A DNA stretch of 22,497 nucleotides from FEN-727 sp036508635 (GTDB lineage: Bacteria > Actinomycetota > Geothermincolia > Fen-727 > Anoxymicrobiaceae), in the NCBI GenBank assembly GCA_036508635.1, contig DATCGY010000268.1, forward strand, positions 1-22,497. The letters are read 5' to 3'. The position numbers and the translations under genes are program-made. The number at the start of each line of letters is the position of its first letter. Positions within the stretch are counted from its first letter, which is position 1. Positions 1 through 7,540 of the stretch are shown piece by piece. The notes below the pieces were generated by a model, which saw nothing but the letters and a program-made list of their open reading frames with translations, ran no database searches and was not told where the DNA came from.

Positions 1-394
1 CGATGGTGATACCTTCGAGGAAGAATATCAGAACGAATACAGCCCACAACCTGGTCATGAACGGCGCCGCGAGTATTATCACCGCTCGCGACAGGTCACA
101 CCCGATCATGAGCTTCCTGCGGTCGAACCGATCGCTAACCAGCGCCGCGACAGAGCCGGAGAGCAGTGCGGGCACGATCCTGAAGGCGAGCATTCCACCG
201 ACCGCCAGCGCGTTGTGGTTCGTGATCTTATAGACAACCGACATCAGCGCGAGGGTGGCTGCCCAGTCGCCCATGCTGGAAACGAGTTGTCCCCAGAAGA
301 GCTTCATGAAGTTGTGGTTGCGGACCAGGGCCCGGAAGTCGGCTCTTACGTCTCCCATCTGGCCGGCAATGCCGGCGGCAGGAGCATCGGACAT
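1..394 (-). CDS. MFS transporter, N-terminal part (cut by window edge)
   Basis: The reverse strand is open from an ATG at 394 to the left edge, giving about 131 residues. The product starts MSDAPAAGIAGQMGDVRADF and continues with FMKLFWGQLVSSMGDWAATLAL, which resembles the first helix of major facilitator transporters of the MFS_3 (enterobactin-exporter-like) type. The segment ALVSDRFDRRKLMIGCDLSR matches the conserved MFS loop between helices 2 and 3 (G/S-x-x-x-D-R-x-x-R-R/K). Further hydrophobic segments follow up to the edge. An AGGGG stretch lies about 7 bases before the ATG. The gene is divergent from clpB. The substrate cannot be told: MFS_3 members include drug, macrolide and siderophore exporters. 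The family call is fairly firm; the C-terminal two thirds are outside the window. Confidence 0.8.
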   Translation of the reverse strand, partial: MSDAPAAGIAGQMGDVRADFRALVRNHNFMKLFWGQLVSSMGDWAATLALMSVVYKITNHNALAVGGMLAFRIVPALLSGSVAALVSDRFDRRKLMIGCDLSRAVIILAAPFMTRLWAVFVLIFFLEGITI

Positions 395-439
395 ATCAAA
401 CCCCTACGAGTCAATTCTCGATTACGTGCCTTATTGTAG

Positions 440-468
440 TCTATAAAAACGGCGAATTCTGCTTACAA
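440..468 (-). promoter_or_regulatory. Possible sigma70-type promoter for the MFS gene
   Basis: On the minus strand a TTGTAA box (463-468) and a TATAGA box (440-445) are separated by 17 bases, about 45 bases upstream of the MFS start codon. Each box matches the consensus at four of six positions, so this is only a candidate. The same stretch carries ATTGTA (433-438) and TACAAT (464-469) as a widely spaced inverted repeat. Confidence 0.3.
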
Positions 469-543
469 TGGTTTCGAGCTTTGCAGGCGATTTCCGTTGC
501 CGCGCGAATAAGTCGGTGACATCTGCCCGGGAGGAAAAGAACG

Positions 544-3135
544 ATGCTAGACCCTGAGAGACTCACCATAAAGGCCCAGCAGGCGATAGGCCAGGCTCGC
601 TCGCTCGCACAGACGCTGAACCATCAGGAGATAGATGTAGAGCACCTTCTGCTTGCGCTGGTGGGGCAGCGCGACGGCGTCGTCATGCCGCTGTTGCAGC
701 GCCTCGGCGTCAACGGCAGTTCCCTCGAAGAGAAACTGAGAGAGGAGCTCGATGCACGGCCGAAGGTACAGGGTGCCGGCAAGCAGTACGGGTCGCAGCG
801 CTTCGACAAGGTGCTGGATGCCTCCTCGGAGCTCGCCCGGGGGTTCAAGGACGAATACGTCAGCACCGAGCACATGCTCCTCGCCATAGTCCAGGCCGGC
901 GGTCCGGGCGCGCAGATAATGAAAGACTTCGGGGTCTCCGCCGAGGACCTGCTCAAGGCACTCGCCGAGATCAGGGGCACACAGAGGGTGACCGACCAGA
1001 GCCCCGAGGAGAAGTACCAGGCCCTGGAGCGCTTCGCGAGAGACCTGACGGCTGAAGCAAGGAAAGGCAAGCTCGACCCCGTTATCGGGCGCGACGACGA
1101 GATACGAAGGGTCATCCAGGTCCTGTCACGCCGCACCAAGAACAACCCGGTCCTGATAGGGGACCCCGGCGTCGGAAAGACGGCGATCGCCGAAGGGCTG
1201 GCTCGACGCATCATCGACGGCGATGTTCCCGAGGGCCTCAAAGGCAAGCGACTGCTTGCCCTGGACATAGGCTCGCTCGTCGCCGGCTCCAAGTACAGGG
1301 GAGAGTTCGAGGACAGGCTGAAGGCGGTCCTCAAAGAGATAGACCAGGCGGCCGGTGAGGTGATCCTCTTCATCGACGAGATGCATACACTCGTCGGAGC
1401 GGGTGCCGCGGAGGGAGCGGTCGACGCCTCGAGCATGCTCAAGCCCGCACTCGCCAGGGGGGAGCTGCACGCCATCGGTGCTACGACCCTCGACGAATAC
1501 CGCAAGTACGTCGAGAAAGACGCCGCGCTCGAACGCAGGTTCCAACCCATCGTGGTGAGCGAGCCGTCCGTTGAGGACACCATCTCGATACTCCGCGGGC
1601 TCAAGGAGCGTTACGAGGTGCACCACGGCGTGCGCATCCAGGACTCGGCCCTCGTCGCGGCGGCGGTGCTCTCAGACCGCTATATATCCGATCGGTTCCT
1701 CCCGGACAAGGCTATCGACCTCATCGACGAATCGGCGAGCCGGCTCCGCATCGAGATCGACAGCATGCCCACCGAGGTCGACGAGGTCGAGCGCCGTATG
1801 AAGCAGCTCGAGATCGAGCGTGAGGCCCTGAAGAAAGAGACCGACGAAGCTTCCAGGGAGAGGCTCGAGAAGATAGAGAAGGAGCTCGAGGATCTCAAGG
1901 AAGGCAGCGACGAGCTCCTCGCGCAGTGGAAGAACGAAAAAGAAGCAATCGCCAGGTTGCGCCAACTGAACGAGCGAATCGAGGTGCTCAAGAACGAAGA
2001 GCAGATAGCGGAGCGCGACGGCAACCTCGAAAAAGCCGCCGAGATCCGCTACGGCACACTCGTAGCCGCGCAGAAACAGCTGGAGGAAGAGAACCAGAGG
2101 TTCGCCGAGATACAGAAAGACAGGACTATGCTCAAGGAGGAGGTCGACGAGGAGGACGTCGCAGAAGTCGTAGCCAAGTGGACCGGCATCCCGGTATCGC
2201 GCCTCATGGAGGGTGAGGTCGAGAAGCTCGTCACCATGGAGGACCGCCTGCGTCAGCGCGTCGTGGGCCAGGACTCTGCGATCGAGTCCATCTCGAACGC
2301 GATCCGCAGGGCCAGGGCGGGCCTGCAGGATCCGAATCGCCCGATCGGGTCATTCATCTTCCTCGGGCCAACCGGGGTCGGCAAGACCGAGCTGGCGCGA
2401 GCGCTGGCGGAGTTCCTCTTCGATGATGAGCGAGCCATGGTGCGGCTCGACATGAGCGAGTACATGGAAAAACATACCGTATCACGTCTCATAGGGGCAC
2501 CCCCGGGGTATGTCGGTTACGAGGAGGGAGGCCAGCTTACCGAAGCTGTCCGAAGGAAGCCTTATACCGTCGTGCTGCTGGACGAGATAGAAAAGGCGCA
2601 CGACGATGTATTCAACATACTGCTGCAGATAATGGACGAGGGCCGCCTTACCGACGGACACGGGAGGACGGTCGATTTCAAGAACGCCGTTCTTATCATG
2701 ACGTCCAACCTCGGCAGCCAGTCCCTGCAATCATTTGCCGGCGATATCGAGGAAGCCGAGCGGCTTGTGATGGACGCGCTACGCGCGAGGTTCCATCCTG
2801 AGTTCCTGAACAGGGTCGACGAGATACTGATATTCAACCCGCTCAGCCGCGAGGACATACGCAAGATCGTCGATATCCAGGTAAGCCTGCTCGAAAAGAG
2901 GCTGACCACCAGGAAGATAGAGCTCGACCTTGACGATGAGGCAAAGGATTTCCTGGCGGACAAAGGCTTCGACCCCGTCTACGGTGCCAGGCCGTTGAAG
3001 AGGGTCATCCAGAGAGATGTCCAGGACGCGCTCGCGCTTAAGATCCTGAACGGTGACATCAGGGAAGGCGACCAGGTCAAAGTCTACGTCGCGGACGGTC
3101 TGATAACGTTTGAGGTGAAGGAGCGCGAAGCGTGA
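544..3135 (+). CDS. clpB: ATP-dependent disaggregase ClpB
   Basis: ClpB is a hexameric Hsp100 AAA+ chaperone that threads aggregated proteins through its pore together with DnaK/DnaJ/GrpE in the cytoplasm. The 863-residue product is full length (E. coli ClpB has 857). In order: double Clp N repeats (about 1-145), AAA1 with Walker A GDPGVGKT (about 206) and Walker B VILFIDEMH (about 274), a long charged coiled-coil middle domain (about 400-530) that separates ClpB from ClpA and ClpX, AAA2 with Walker A GPTGVGKT (about 608) and Walker B VVLLDEIEKAH, and the C-terminal D2-small domain with GFDPVYGARPLKRVIQR. No ClpP-binding IGF/L loop was noticed, as expected for ClpB. GGGAGG (529-534) precedes the ATG by nine bases. 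No HAIR or CIRCE heat-shock operator is visible upstream. The stop lies one base from the end of the convergent membrane-protein gene. Confidence 0.98.
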   Translation: MLDPERLTIKAQQAIGQARSLAQTLNHQEIDVEHLLLALVGQRDGVVMPLLQRLGVNGSSLEEKLREELDARPKVQGAGKQYGSQRFDKVLDASSELARGFKDEYVSTEHMLLAIVQAGGPGAQIMKDFGVSAEDLLKALAEIRGTQRVTDQSPEEKYQALERFARDLTAEARKGKLDPVIGRDDEIRRVIQVLSRRTKNNPVLIGDPGVGKTAIAEGLARRIIDGDVPEGLKGKRLLALDIGSLVAGSKYRGEFEDRLKAVLKEIDQAAGEVILFIDEMHTLVGAGAAEGAVDASSMLKPALARGELHAIGATTLDEYRKYVEKDAALERRFQPIVVSEPSVEDTISILRGLKERYEVHHGVRIQDSALVAAAVLSDRYISDRFLPDKAIDLIDESASRLRIEIDSMPTEVDEVERRMKQLEIEREALKKETDEASRERLEKIEKELEDLKEGSDELLAQWKNEKEAIARLRQLNERIEVLKNEEQIAERDGNLEKAAEIRYGTLVAAQKQLEEENQRFAEIQKDRTMLKEEVDEEDVAEVVAKWTGIPVSRLMEGEVEKLVTMEDRLRQRVVGQDSAIESISNAIRRARAGLQDPNRPIGSFIFLGPTGVGKTELARALAEFLFDDERAMVRLDMSEYMEKHTVSRLIGAPPGYVGYEEGGQLTEAVRRKPYTVVLLDEIEKAHDDVFNILLQIMDEGRLTDGHGRTVDFKNAVLIMTSNLGSQSLQSFAGDIEEAERLVMDALRARFHPEFLNRVDEILIFNPLSREDIRKIVDIQVSLLEKRLTTRKIELDLDDEAKDFLADKGFDPVYGARPLKRVIQRDVQDALALKILNGDIREGDQVKVYVADGLITFEVKEREA

Positions 3136-3136
3136 A

Positions 3137-3616
3137 TCAGCGCTGTCTTTCGTAATGTGGCAGCAGGATGACAAGCCCGATGTATATCGCGAGGACCAGG
3201 AGCATCACGAGGTGAACCGGGATTATCCAGCGAAGCTTCGGGATTAGCGCAAGTATGCCCGTTCCCAGGCATACCACCAGGAGTGAGGCGATTATCCTGT
3301 TGCGGCGTGTCTCCATCTCTGCTTTAGCCCTGTTGGTCGGATAGGGGACGAAATCCTGCTGCTCGTAGTTGGTCTCGCCCTCAGGGTAGTAGCTGTGCCT
3401 TATATATGGTTCGGGGTCCGTATTCTGGTAACCGCTCAGGTAGTATCCTCCCTTTGCGGGCTTATAGTTGTGGGTGCTGATGGCCAAAGCGGTCATCCCA
3501 CGCCTGAAATCGGAGATTGTATTGACGGGAGAATCCAGTGCGCGCTCCCGGAGGATGTCCGGCAGAAGGATCGCCCCCGCGCCAATCAGAAGCAGCAGAA
3601 GCAGTAAAATCTCCAA
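3137..3616 (-). CDS. Small membrane protein of unknown function
   Basis: This 159-residue product has a very hydrophobic N-terminus (MEILLLLLLLIGAGAILLPDIL), a polar middle rich in Tyr, Pro and Glu, and two C-terminal membrane segments (about 108-125 and 130-152). The stretch SPVNTISDFRRGMTALA after the first helix loosely resembles the helix-plus-DRFxRAM arrangement of short uncharacterised membrane proteins known from actinobacteria; that link is from memory and weak. The start is TTG, chosen because the frame begins there, the first helix follows directly, and a G-rich Shine-Dalgarno (GGGGGTAGG) sits just upstream. The gene converges on clpB with one base between the stops, and its promoter is probably the symmetric element at 3663-3697. 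No function can be assigned. Confidence 0.75.
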   Translation of the reverse strand: MEILLLLLLLIGAGAILLPDILRERALDSPVNTISDFRRGMTALAISTHNYKPAKGGYYLSGYQNTDPEPYIRHSYYPEGETNYEQQDFVPYPTNRAKAEMETRRNRIIASLLVVCLGTGILALIPKLRWIIPVHLVMLLVLAIYIGLVILLPHYERQR

Positions 3617-3662
3617 AACCTACCCCCACAATGACTTCTAGATGTACTACTATATACCACTA

Positions 3663-3697
3663 TATATTGTACTTTTGGAATGGTAGCATACAATATA
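3663..3697. promoter_or_regulatory. Symmetric divergent promoter/operator with 9-bp inverted repeat
   Basis: TATATTGTA (3663-3671) and TACAATATA (3689-3697) are perfect reverse complements separated by 17 bases. Because of the symmetry, both strands carry sigma70-like boxes with a 16-base spacer: TTGTAC/TACAAT on plus (3667-3672, 3689-3694) and TTGTAT/TACAAT on minus (3688-3693, 3666-3671). The minus promoter would start about 43 bases before the TTG of the membrane protein. The plus promoter would fire into the 3700-4049 region. The same dyad could also be a repressor site. Confidence 0.5.
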
Positions 3698-3794
3698 CAG
3701 CCAGACAAGGGTTATTTTGATTTCCAGAGCAGAAAACACACACTTCCTCAACCAGAAACGCCAGAAAATGCCTTGTTAATAGGATAAATTAGAG

Positions 3795-3829
3795 TTAGAT
3801 GTGTTGTTTTTGACATCTAATATTTTTTT
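3795..3829 (+). terminator. AT-rich hairpin followed by a T-run
   Basis: TTAGATGT (3795-3802) and ACATCTAA (3813-3820) form a perfect 8-bp stem around a 10-base loop, followed at once by TATTTTTTT. This has the layout of a weak intrinsic terminator for transcripts from the promoter at 3667-3694, giving an RNA of about 130 bases. The stem is AT-rich, so it could instead be an attenuator or an operator. A TTGACA overlaps the right arm (3810-3815) but has no convincing -10 partner. Confidence 0.35.
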
Positions 3830-3861
3830 AACAAACTTCTTTAGCTAACATTTAACGTTTG

Positions 3862-3990
3862 TTGGAGCAGTACTCTTTTGTGGTTACGGGTAGAAGAAGC
3901 GGTTTTTGAACCTTCCTCTGCTGTCTGACGTCTTAGACAGTGTCGTCGTGAAAGGCTTGCGTGGCGGCAACAGGGAAGGAAGTTGCCTGA
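3862..3990 (+). ncRNA. Candidate structured RNA or 5' leader ahead of the LCP gene
   Basis: This stretch has no credible reading frame but several complementary segments. CTGTCT (3921-3926) pairs with AGACAG (3935-3940) over an 8-base loop. GGCAAC (3966-3971) pairs with GTTGCC (3982-3987) over the 10-base loop AGGGAAGGAA. GGAAGG inside that loop (3974-3979) is complementary to upstream CCTTCC (3911-3916), so a pseudoknot can form. CCTTCC can alternatively join the local hairpin GGTT-TTTG-AACC (3901-3912), giving two competing folds. Together with its position before a cell-wall gene this suggests a cis-acting leader or independent RNA. I do not recognise the family. The strand is assumed from the downstream gene. 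Confidence 0.4.
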
Positions 3991-4021
3991 GCGAGGTTTA
4001 ACGATTAGCATGTAGGGGCTT

Positions 4022-4036
4022 TTGAGATCATCTCAA
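4022..4036. promoter_or_regulatory. 7-bp palindrome just upstream of the LCP start codon
   Basis: TTGAGAT and ATCTCAA are perfect reverse complements around a single C, ending 13 bases before the ATG at 4050 and just upstream of its AAAGGA Shine-Dalgarno (4042-4047). In DNA it looks like an operator half-site pair; in RNA it could fold as TTGAG-ATCAT-CTCAA next to the ribosome site. Which, if either, is used cannot be told from sequence. Confidence 0.3.
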
Positions 4037-4049
4037 CGTATAAAGGAAC

Positions 4050-5531
4050 ATGGGAAAGCATTCCGGACAAAGTATTTCATACTGGGAGGCACGAAGGCGC
4101 CGTAGAGACCTGCGCAACAGGGCCAAGGGTATGCGGCCGCGAAGCGGCGGCTCCTCCAGGAAATGGATATGGTACGTATCATTTCTTCTCGTAGCCTTGA
4201 TGGCCGGCGGGGCGGTAGGGTATTACGCCAAGCCGATCGGCAAGCTGGGCGCCGAGGTATACCTCACTTTCAAACAGAAGCAGTGGCAGGCGAAAGGCAA
4301 AGAGAAGAAGAAGATCGACAATACTCTCGCCACTCTTTCCAGTGACCCCAACGCGAGCGTAAACACCCTGGTCATCGGTTATGACAAGGGCAGTAACAAG
4401 GGCGAGGGCGGTTACTGCCGTAGCGACGTGATGATGCTCGTCTGCCTGATGGAAAAGCAGAAGAAGGCGGTCGTTCTATCGATTCCCAGGGACACGAAGG
4501 TCGAGATCCCGGGGCACGGTACTCAAAAAATAAACGCCGCACACGCTTTCGCCGGTCCCGCTGGTGCCATCGCCGCCGTCAAGAGCCTGACCGGAATCGA
4601 CGTTCACCACTATGTCGAGATGGACTTCACCGGCTTCGAAAAGATCGTGAACGCGATCGGCGGCGTGCCCATCCACCTCAACACGGCGATCAACGACCCG
4701 CATGCCGGCTACCTGCCGGCGGGAGACCTCCTGCTCGACGGCTGGCAGGCGCTCGTCCTGGTCCGCAGCAGGAACCTTCCTAACGGCGACGTCGACAGGA
4801 TCAAGAGCCAGCAGGCGTTCATCAAGGCGCTGCTGAACAAAGCCGAGTCGATGAAGAGCGTGTGGAAGGGCAAGCAACTTGTCGATATCGTGGCGTCGAA
4901 CTGCCAGATGGATTATAACGCCGGCCAGTTGACCAACCTGGCCGAGGAGTTGAGAGGGTTCAAGGTCTCCGATGTGCAGTTCATCGCCGCACCCGGCGAC
5001 TCCAGGTACATCGCCGGGGTCAGTTACTTCATCGCCAACGACCCGCTTCTCGCGGAGGTGACAACGGAGATAAAGCAGACCAATCAGATCTCTGATGAGC
5101 TCAAGGCAAAGCTCAATTCGCCGGACTCGCGCCGGGTCGAGGAGCTATACGGGCCCAATGCCGATGTTATCACCGTGCTCGCCGGGACCAAGGGCGTATC
5201 GTATGCTGTGCCGACAGTGGCACAGGAGTTGCGTGTGCTGGGACACCAGAAGGTTTTTGAGGGCACCGCCAAACAGGTGCATGAGCGCACCACGATCATC
5301 TACCGCAAAGAGGCAAAGGCCAGCTGCGCGGCAATAGTCAAATCGGTGCCCGAGTTTGCCAACGCCGACGTAGTGCTCGACGACCAGATCGCGGGCCAGT
5401 ACAACTCACCGGTCGTGGTAGTACTCGGGGGCAACTTCACGACGCCAAGCCTCGTGTCTATCTACGGCAGGGTGATCGAACCCGCTGTCAACGTGCGGAA
5501 CTTCGGCAAGAAGTTAAAGTCCTTCAGCTGA
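4050..5531 (+). CDS. LytR-CpsA-Psr (LCP) family cell-wall glycopolymer ligase
   Basis: LCP proteins transfer lipid-linked teichoic acids, arabinogalactan or capsule onto peptidoglycan outside the membrane. This 493-residue protein has a basic cytoplasmic N-terminus (WEARRRRRDLRNRAKG), one membrane helix (about 41-60), and an extracellular LCP domain (about 105-275). Family motifs seen are SDVMMLV, the pyrophosphate-binding SIPRDTKVEIPG, KINAAHAFAG, MDFTGFEKIVNAIGGV, LLLDGWQALVLVRSR and GDVDRIKSQQAF, with the conserved Arg and Asp residues in place. The last 120 or so residues look like a LytR_C domain (ADVITVLAGTKGVSYAVPTVAQELRVLG ... VVVLGG). The ATG has an AAAGGA only two bases away, closer than ideal, but no better start precedes the helix. 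A long leader with possible RNA structure lies upstream. It converges on the CpaB-like gene. Confidence 0.9.
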   Translation: MGKHSGQSISYWEARRRRRDLRNRAKGMRPRSGGSSRKWIWYVSFLLVALMAGGAVGYYAKPIGKLGAEVYLTFKQKQWQAKGKEKKKIDNTLATLSSDPNASVNTLVIGYDKGSNKGEGGYCRSDVMMLVCLMEKQKKAVVLSIPRDTKVEIPGHGTQKINAAHAFAGPAGAIAAVKSLTGIDVHHYVEMDFTGFEKIVNAIGGVPIHLNTAINDPHAGYLPAGDLLLDGWQALVLVRSRNLPNGDVDRIKSQQAFIKALLNKAESMKSVWKGKQLVDIVASNCQMDYNAGQLTNLAEELRGFKVSDVQFIAAPGDSRYIAGVSYFIANDPLLAEVTTEIKQTNQISDELKAKLNSPDSRRVEELYGPNADVITVLAGTKGVSYAVPTVAQELRVLGHQKVFEGTAKQVHERTTIIYRKEAKASCAAIVKSVPEFANADVVLDDQIAGQYNSPVVVVLGGNFTTPSLVSIYGRVIEPAVNVRNFGKKLKSFS

Positions 5532-5566
5532 ATCCACCCGCGCCCGGCGCGCGAGCGACGCTCCGG

Positions 5567-6241
5567 TCAACGCGAGCTGTCAACAGGTGCGACAGGGCAA
5601 AGAGAAAGCGATATCTCCGCCATACACTCGGCCTGTGCGAGCAACTCGGCTTCGGGCGGTGAAACGAGAAGTGTTATTGAGACGTAGCCCGCGCCCGATG
5701 TATCACCATCGCCACTCGCGTTCGAACCCCCTGAGACACGGAGAACGAACCTCTCGCGCAAAAGGGTCGTAGTCTTGGGAGGGTCGGAGGTAGTCGAAAT
5801 CACATCGACCCTGTCCCCTGCCCTCATATCGTCGCCCGCCCCGGACGAGCGCACGCGTAGCGAGTATGCTCTCAGGTCCGCGGGGATGCGCGACGCCAGT
5901 GTCGATTTGCCCTTGCCCGAGAGCGAGGAGTCGGTGAAAGGCTCGCCCCTGCCGATGAAACGGAGCGCCCTCGAACCCGGGATCTCGGAGCGTTTTCTTA
6001 TGGTGCCCGGTACCACGTAGTCGCGAGCCGTCTTGCGGGTTGTAACCATGTCGTCGCTTATCGCGGCACCCATAGCGATGTCTCTGGAAGCGACGGGGAT
6101 CTCCAGGATGGGCCCACCGTCACCCCCACGGGCCGCGCGTGAGAGATAACCGAGGAGCAGAAGGCCGGCTATTATGGCAAATACGACGCCGAAAGCGGTA
6201 TTGAACCCGGGATGCGATTTGACGAAATCGTTGAGCTTCAT
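5567..6241 (-). CDS. cpaB: Flp pilus assembly CpaB-like protein (SAF and RcpC domains)
   Basis: CpaB/RcpC proteins belong to the Flp/Tad type IVc pilus machinery and act outside the inner membrane. The 224-residue product has one N-terminal membrane helix (VVFAIIAGLLLLGYL, about 19-33), a SAF domain (PILEIPVASRDIAMGAAISDDMV ... GSRALRFIGRGEPFTDSSL), and a short RcpC-like part (AYSLRVRSSGAGDDMRAGDRVDVISTT ... SITLLVSPPEAELLAQAECMAEISLSL) typical of CpaB. The C-terminus is short compared with proteobacterial CpaB (about 260-300), which is common in gram-positive relatives. No cpaC, cpaE, cpaF or tadB genes are in the window, so this is an isolated copy here; SAF proteins outside Tad loci also exist. 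AAGGA lies five bases before the ATG and a good promoter lies at 6287-6315. Confidence 0.72.
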   Translation of the reverse strand: MKLNDFVKSHPGFNTAFGVVFAIIAGLLLLGYLSRAARGGDGGPILEIPVASRDIAMGAAISDDMVTTRKTARDYVVPGTIRKRSEIPGSRALRFIGRGEPFTDSSLSGKGKSTLASRIPADLRAYSLRVRSSGAGDDMRAGDRVDVISTTSDPPKTTTLLRERFVLRVSGGSNASGDGDTSGAGYVSITLLVSPPEAELLAQAECMAEISLSLCPVAPVDSSR

Positions 6242-6286
6242 GTTTCCTTGAGATTGCCAAGCGGAGAGGCTTAACAGTACAAGCTA

Positions 6287-6315
6287 ATAATAAATCAGTG
6301 CAAGCTGGATGTCAA
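6287..6315 (-). promoter_or_regulatory. Sigma70-type promoter for the CpaB-like gene
   Basis: On the minus strand a perfect TTGACA (-35, 6310-6315) is followed after exactly 17 bases by TATTAT (-10, 6287-6292), five of six matches to consensus. Transcription would start near 6280, about 40 bases before the start codon at 6241. This is one of the best promoter matches in the window. Confidence 0.7.
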
Positions 6316-6369
6316 CCGAGAGCCGGTTCCGGTTGAGCGTTTGGCAGCCACGCGGATGATCGCGTTTTG

Positions 6370-6693
6370 ATGTCACAGGCGCCTGCTAAGATCGGGCTCA
6401 TGAAGACGATAACAGGTTTAAGCGCAATAACCTTGCTGCTCTCGGTGGGCGCACTTGATTCCAGCGGGGCCTGGTGGGTGGTCGCACTGGTATCCGCGCT
6501 GTGCTCGGTCCTGGCGCTCTTCTATACTTGCTCTCGCCAGGGTCTCTTCGTTCCGATCCGGCAGCGAAGGCAGGTCGCAAGCGTGTTCAGCCTCCAGGAC
6601 GCCAGGGCCAGCGCCCGCTCGACCGCCATGCACCGTGGCTTTGATGTCGCGGCGGCACCTCGAGAATCGATTACTGTTCGGCAAGGTCGATAA
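6370..6693 (+). CDS. Small predicted membrane protein, unknown
   Basis: A frame of 107 residues from the ATG at 6370 encodes two hydrophobic stretches (ITGLSAITLLLSVGAL and WWVVALVSALCSVLALFYTC) followed by a basic tail (FVPIRQRRQVASVF), consistent with a two-helix membrane protein with its ends in the cytoplasm. An in-frame ATG at 6400 is an equally possible start; neither has a good Shine-Dalgarno. The last 23 bases overlap the end of the convergent E1-like gene. I do not recognise a family. The hydrophobic pattern and the lack of any other good frame in 6242-6670 favour a real gene, but the call is uncertain. Confidence 0.45.
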   Translation: MSQAPAKIGLMKTITGLSAITLLLSVGALDSSGAWWVVALVSALCSVLALFYTCSRQGLFVPIRQRRQVASVFSLQDARASARSTAMHRGFDVAAAPRESITVRQGR

Positions 6694-7537
6694 AGTCCAG
6701 GCTCCAATCGAGGGTATCAAGGCACAGCATCTTTCCGCGCAAGGTCGTGCCCAGACCGAGGATCACCTTCACGGTCTCTTCGACCTCGATTGCCGCTGAT
6801 ATCGCCGGGGTGGTCGGCGGGTTGCCGGTCTCCAGCTCGATGCCGTGCGCCTTGCCATCCTCGCCTTTCGGAACAGGAGCGAATGAGGTGAGCCCAGGGT
6901 CCCCGGGGTGGATAGTCGTCACCTGCAGCGCTGTGCCGGCAATCGCACCATGTACCATTACGACCCCCATCCTGGCGCACGCCTCCTGGAGGAGAAAACG
7001 GTCCGTGAGGCTGTCAAGCGCGTCGATAGCCACGCTCGCGCCTTCGATGAGGGCCGGGAGGTTTTCGCTGTTGGCCGCCGTCCTGTGCGTCTCTATCACG
7101 ATATCGTCACTGATCTCGAGGATGCGGTCGCGGACGACATCGACCTTGGCCATGCCCACGACGTCACAACATGAGAAGTTCTGGCGATTGAGGTTCGTCT
7201 CGTCGAACACGTCCGGATCGACCAGCTTGAGCTTGCCCACACCAAGCCGCGCAAGCATCTCCGCCGCGAAGCCCCCTATACCACCCGCGCCGACCACTAC
7301 TACGACCGCTCTCAGGAGCCGGGCCTGACCGTCGAGTCCTATCGTCCCAATGTTCTTTACGTATCTAAGGGGTAGGAACCCGTTGTCCAGGGCCGTGGCC
7401 GAGAGTTCACCTGTGGACATTCCGAACCTCGAGGCAAGCGATCCTATGGCATCGAGCGCCAGGCAGTCGTACGTACGTCCACCTTCAGGCCGCTGTGAGG
7501 CGGCTTCGGCCAAGGCTGCTACGAGTTTATCCCGCAC
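6671..7537 (-). CDS. E1-like ThiF/MoeB/HesA adenylyltransferase
   Basis: These enzymes adenylate the C-terminal glycine of a ubiquitin-like sulfur carrier using ATP-Mg. The 288-residue product has an N-terminal helical extension (about 1-65, ending FLPLRYVKNIGTIGLDGQARLL), then the nucleotide site VVVVGAGGIGGFAAEMLARLGV (about 79-100), VDPDVFDETNLNRQ (about 106-119), Lys131, and DALDSLTDRFLLQEAC (about 172-187). The paired CxxC zinc motifs of E. coli MoeB and ThiF are absent: where the first pair is expected the sequence reads IHPGDPGLTSFAP. The GTG start lies three bases after the stop of the MoaD-like gene and uses a G-rich site inside it, so the two are surely co-translated. The partner is therefore probably that protein. 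Molybdenum/tungsten cofactor synthesis is the favoured role, thiamine or cysteine sulfur transfer the alternative. Confidence 0.88.
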   Translation of the reverse strand: MRDKLVAALAEAASQRPEGGRTYDCLALDAIGSLASRFGMSTGELSATALDNGFLPLRYVKNIGTIGLDGQARLLRAVVVVVGAGGIGGFAAEMLARLGVGKLKLVDPDVFDETNLNRQNFSCCDVVGMAKVDVVRDRILEISDDIVIETHRTAANSENLPALIEGASVAIDALDSLTDRFLLQEACARMGVVMVHGAIAGTALQVTTIHPGDPGLTSFAPVPKGEDGKAHGIELETGNPPTTPAISAAIEVEETVKVILGLGTTLRGKMLCLDTLDWSLDFIDLAEQ

Positions 7538-7540
7538 CCG

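Noticed and set aside
395..543. Heat-shock operator (HAIR or CIRCE) before clpB
   Set aside because: Neither the CTTGAGT-type HAIR repeat nor the TTAGCACTC CIRCE repeat is present.
624..1604. Long open frame antisense to clpB
   Set aside because: It lies wholly inside a certain clpB gene, has a composition typical of antisense to GC-rich coding DNA, and shows no known domain.
5539..5551. CGCGC-CCG-GCGCG hairpin between the LCP and CpaB-like genes
   Set aside because: No T-run on either side, and such GC hairpins arise easily in this composition; not called as a terminator.
6418..6720. Minus-strand 100-residue frame opposite the small membrane protein
   Set aside because: No hydrophobic or domain pattern; the plus frame with two membrane segments is the better explanation.
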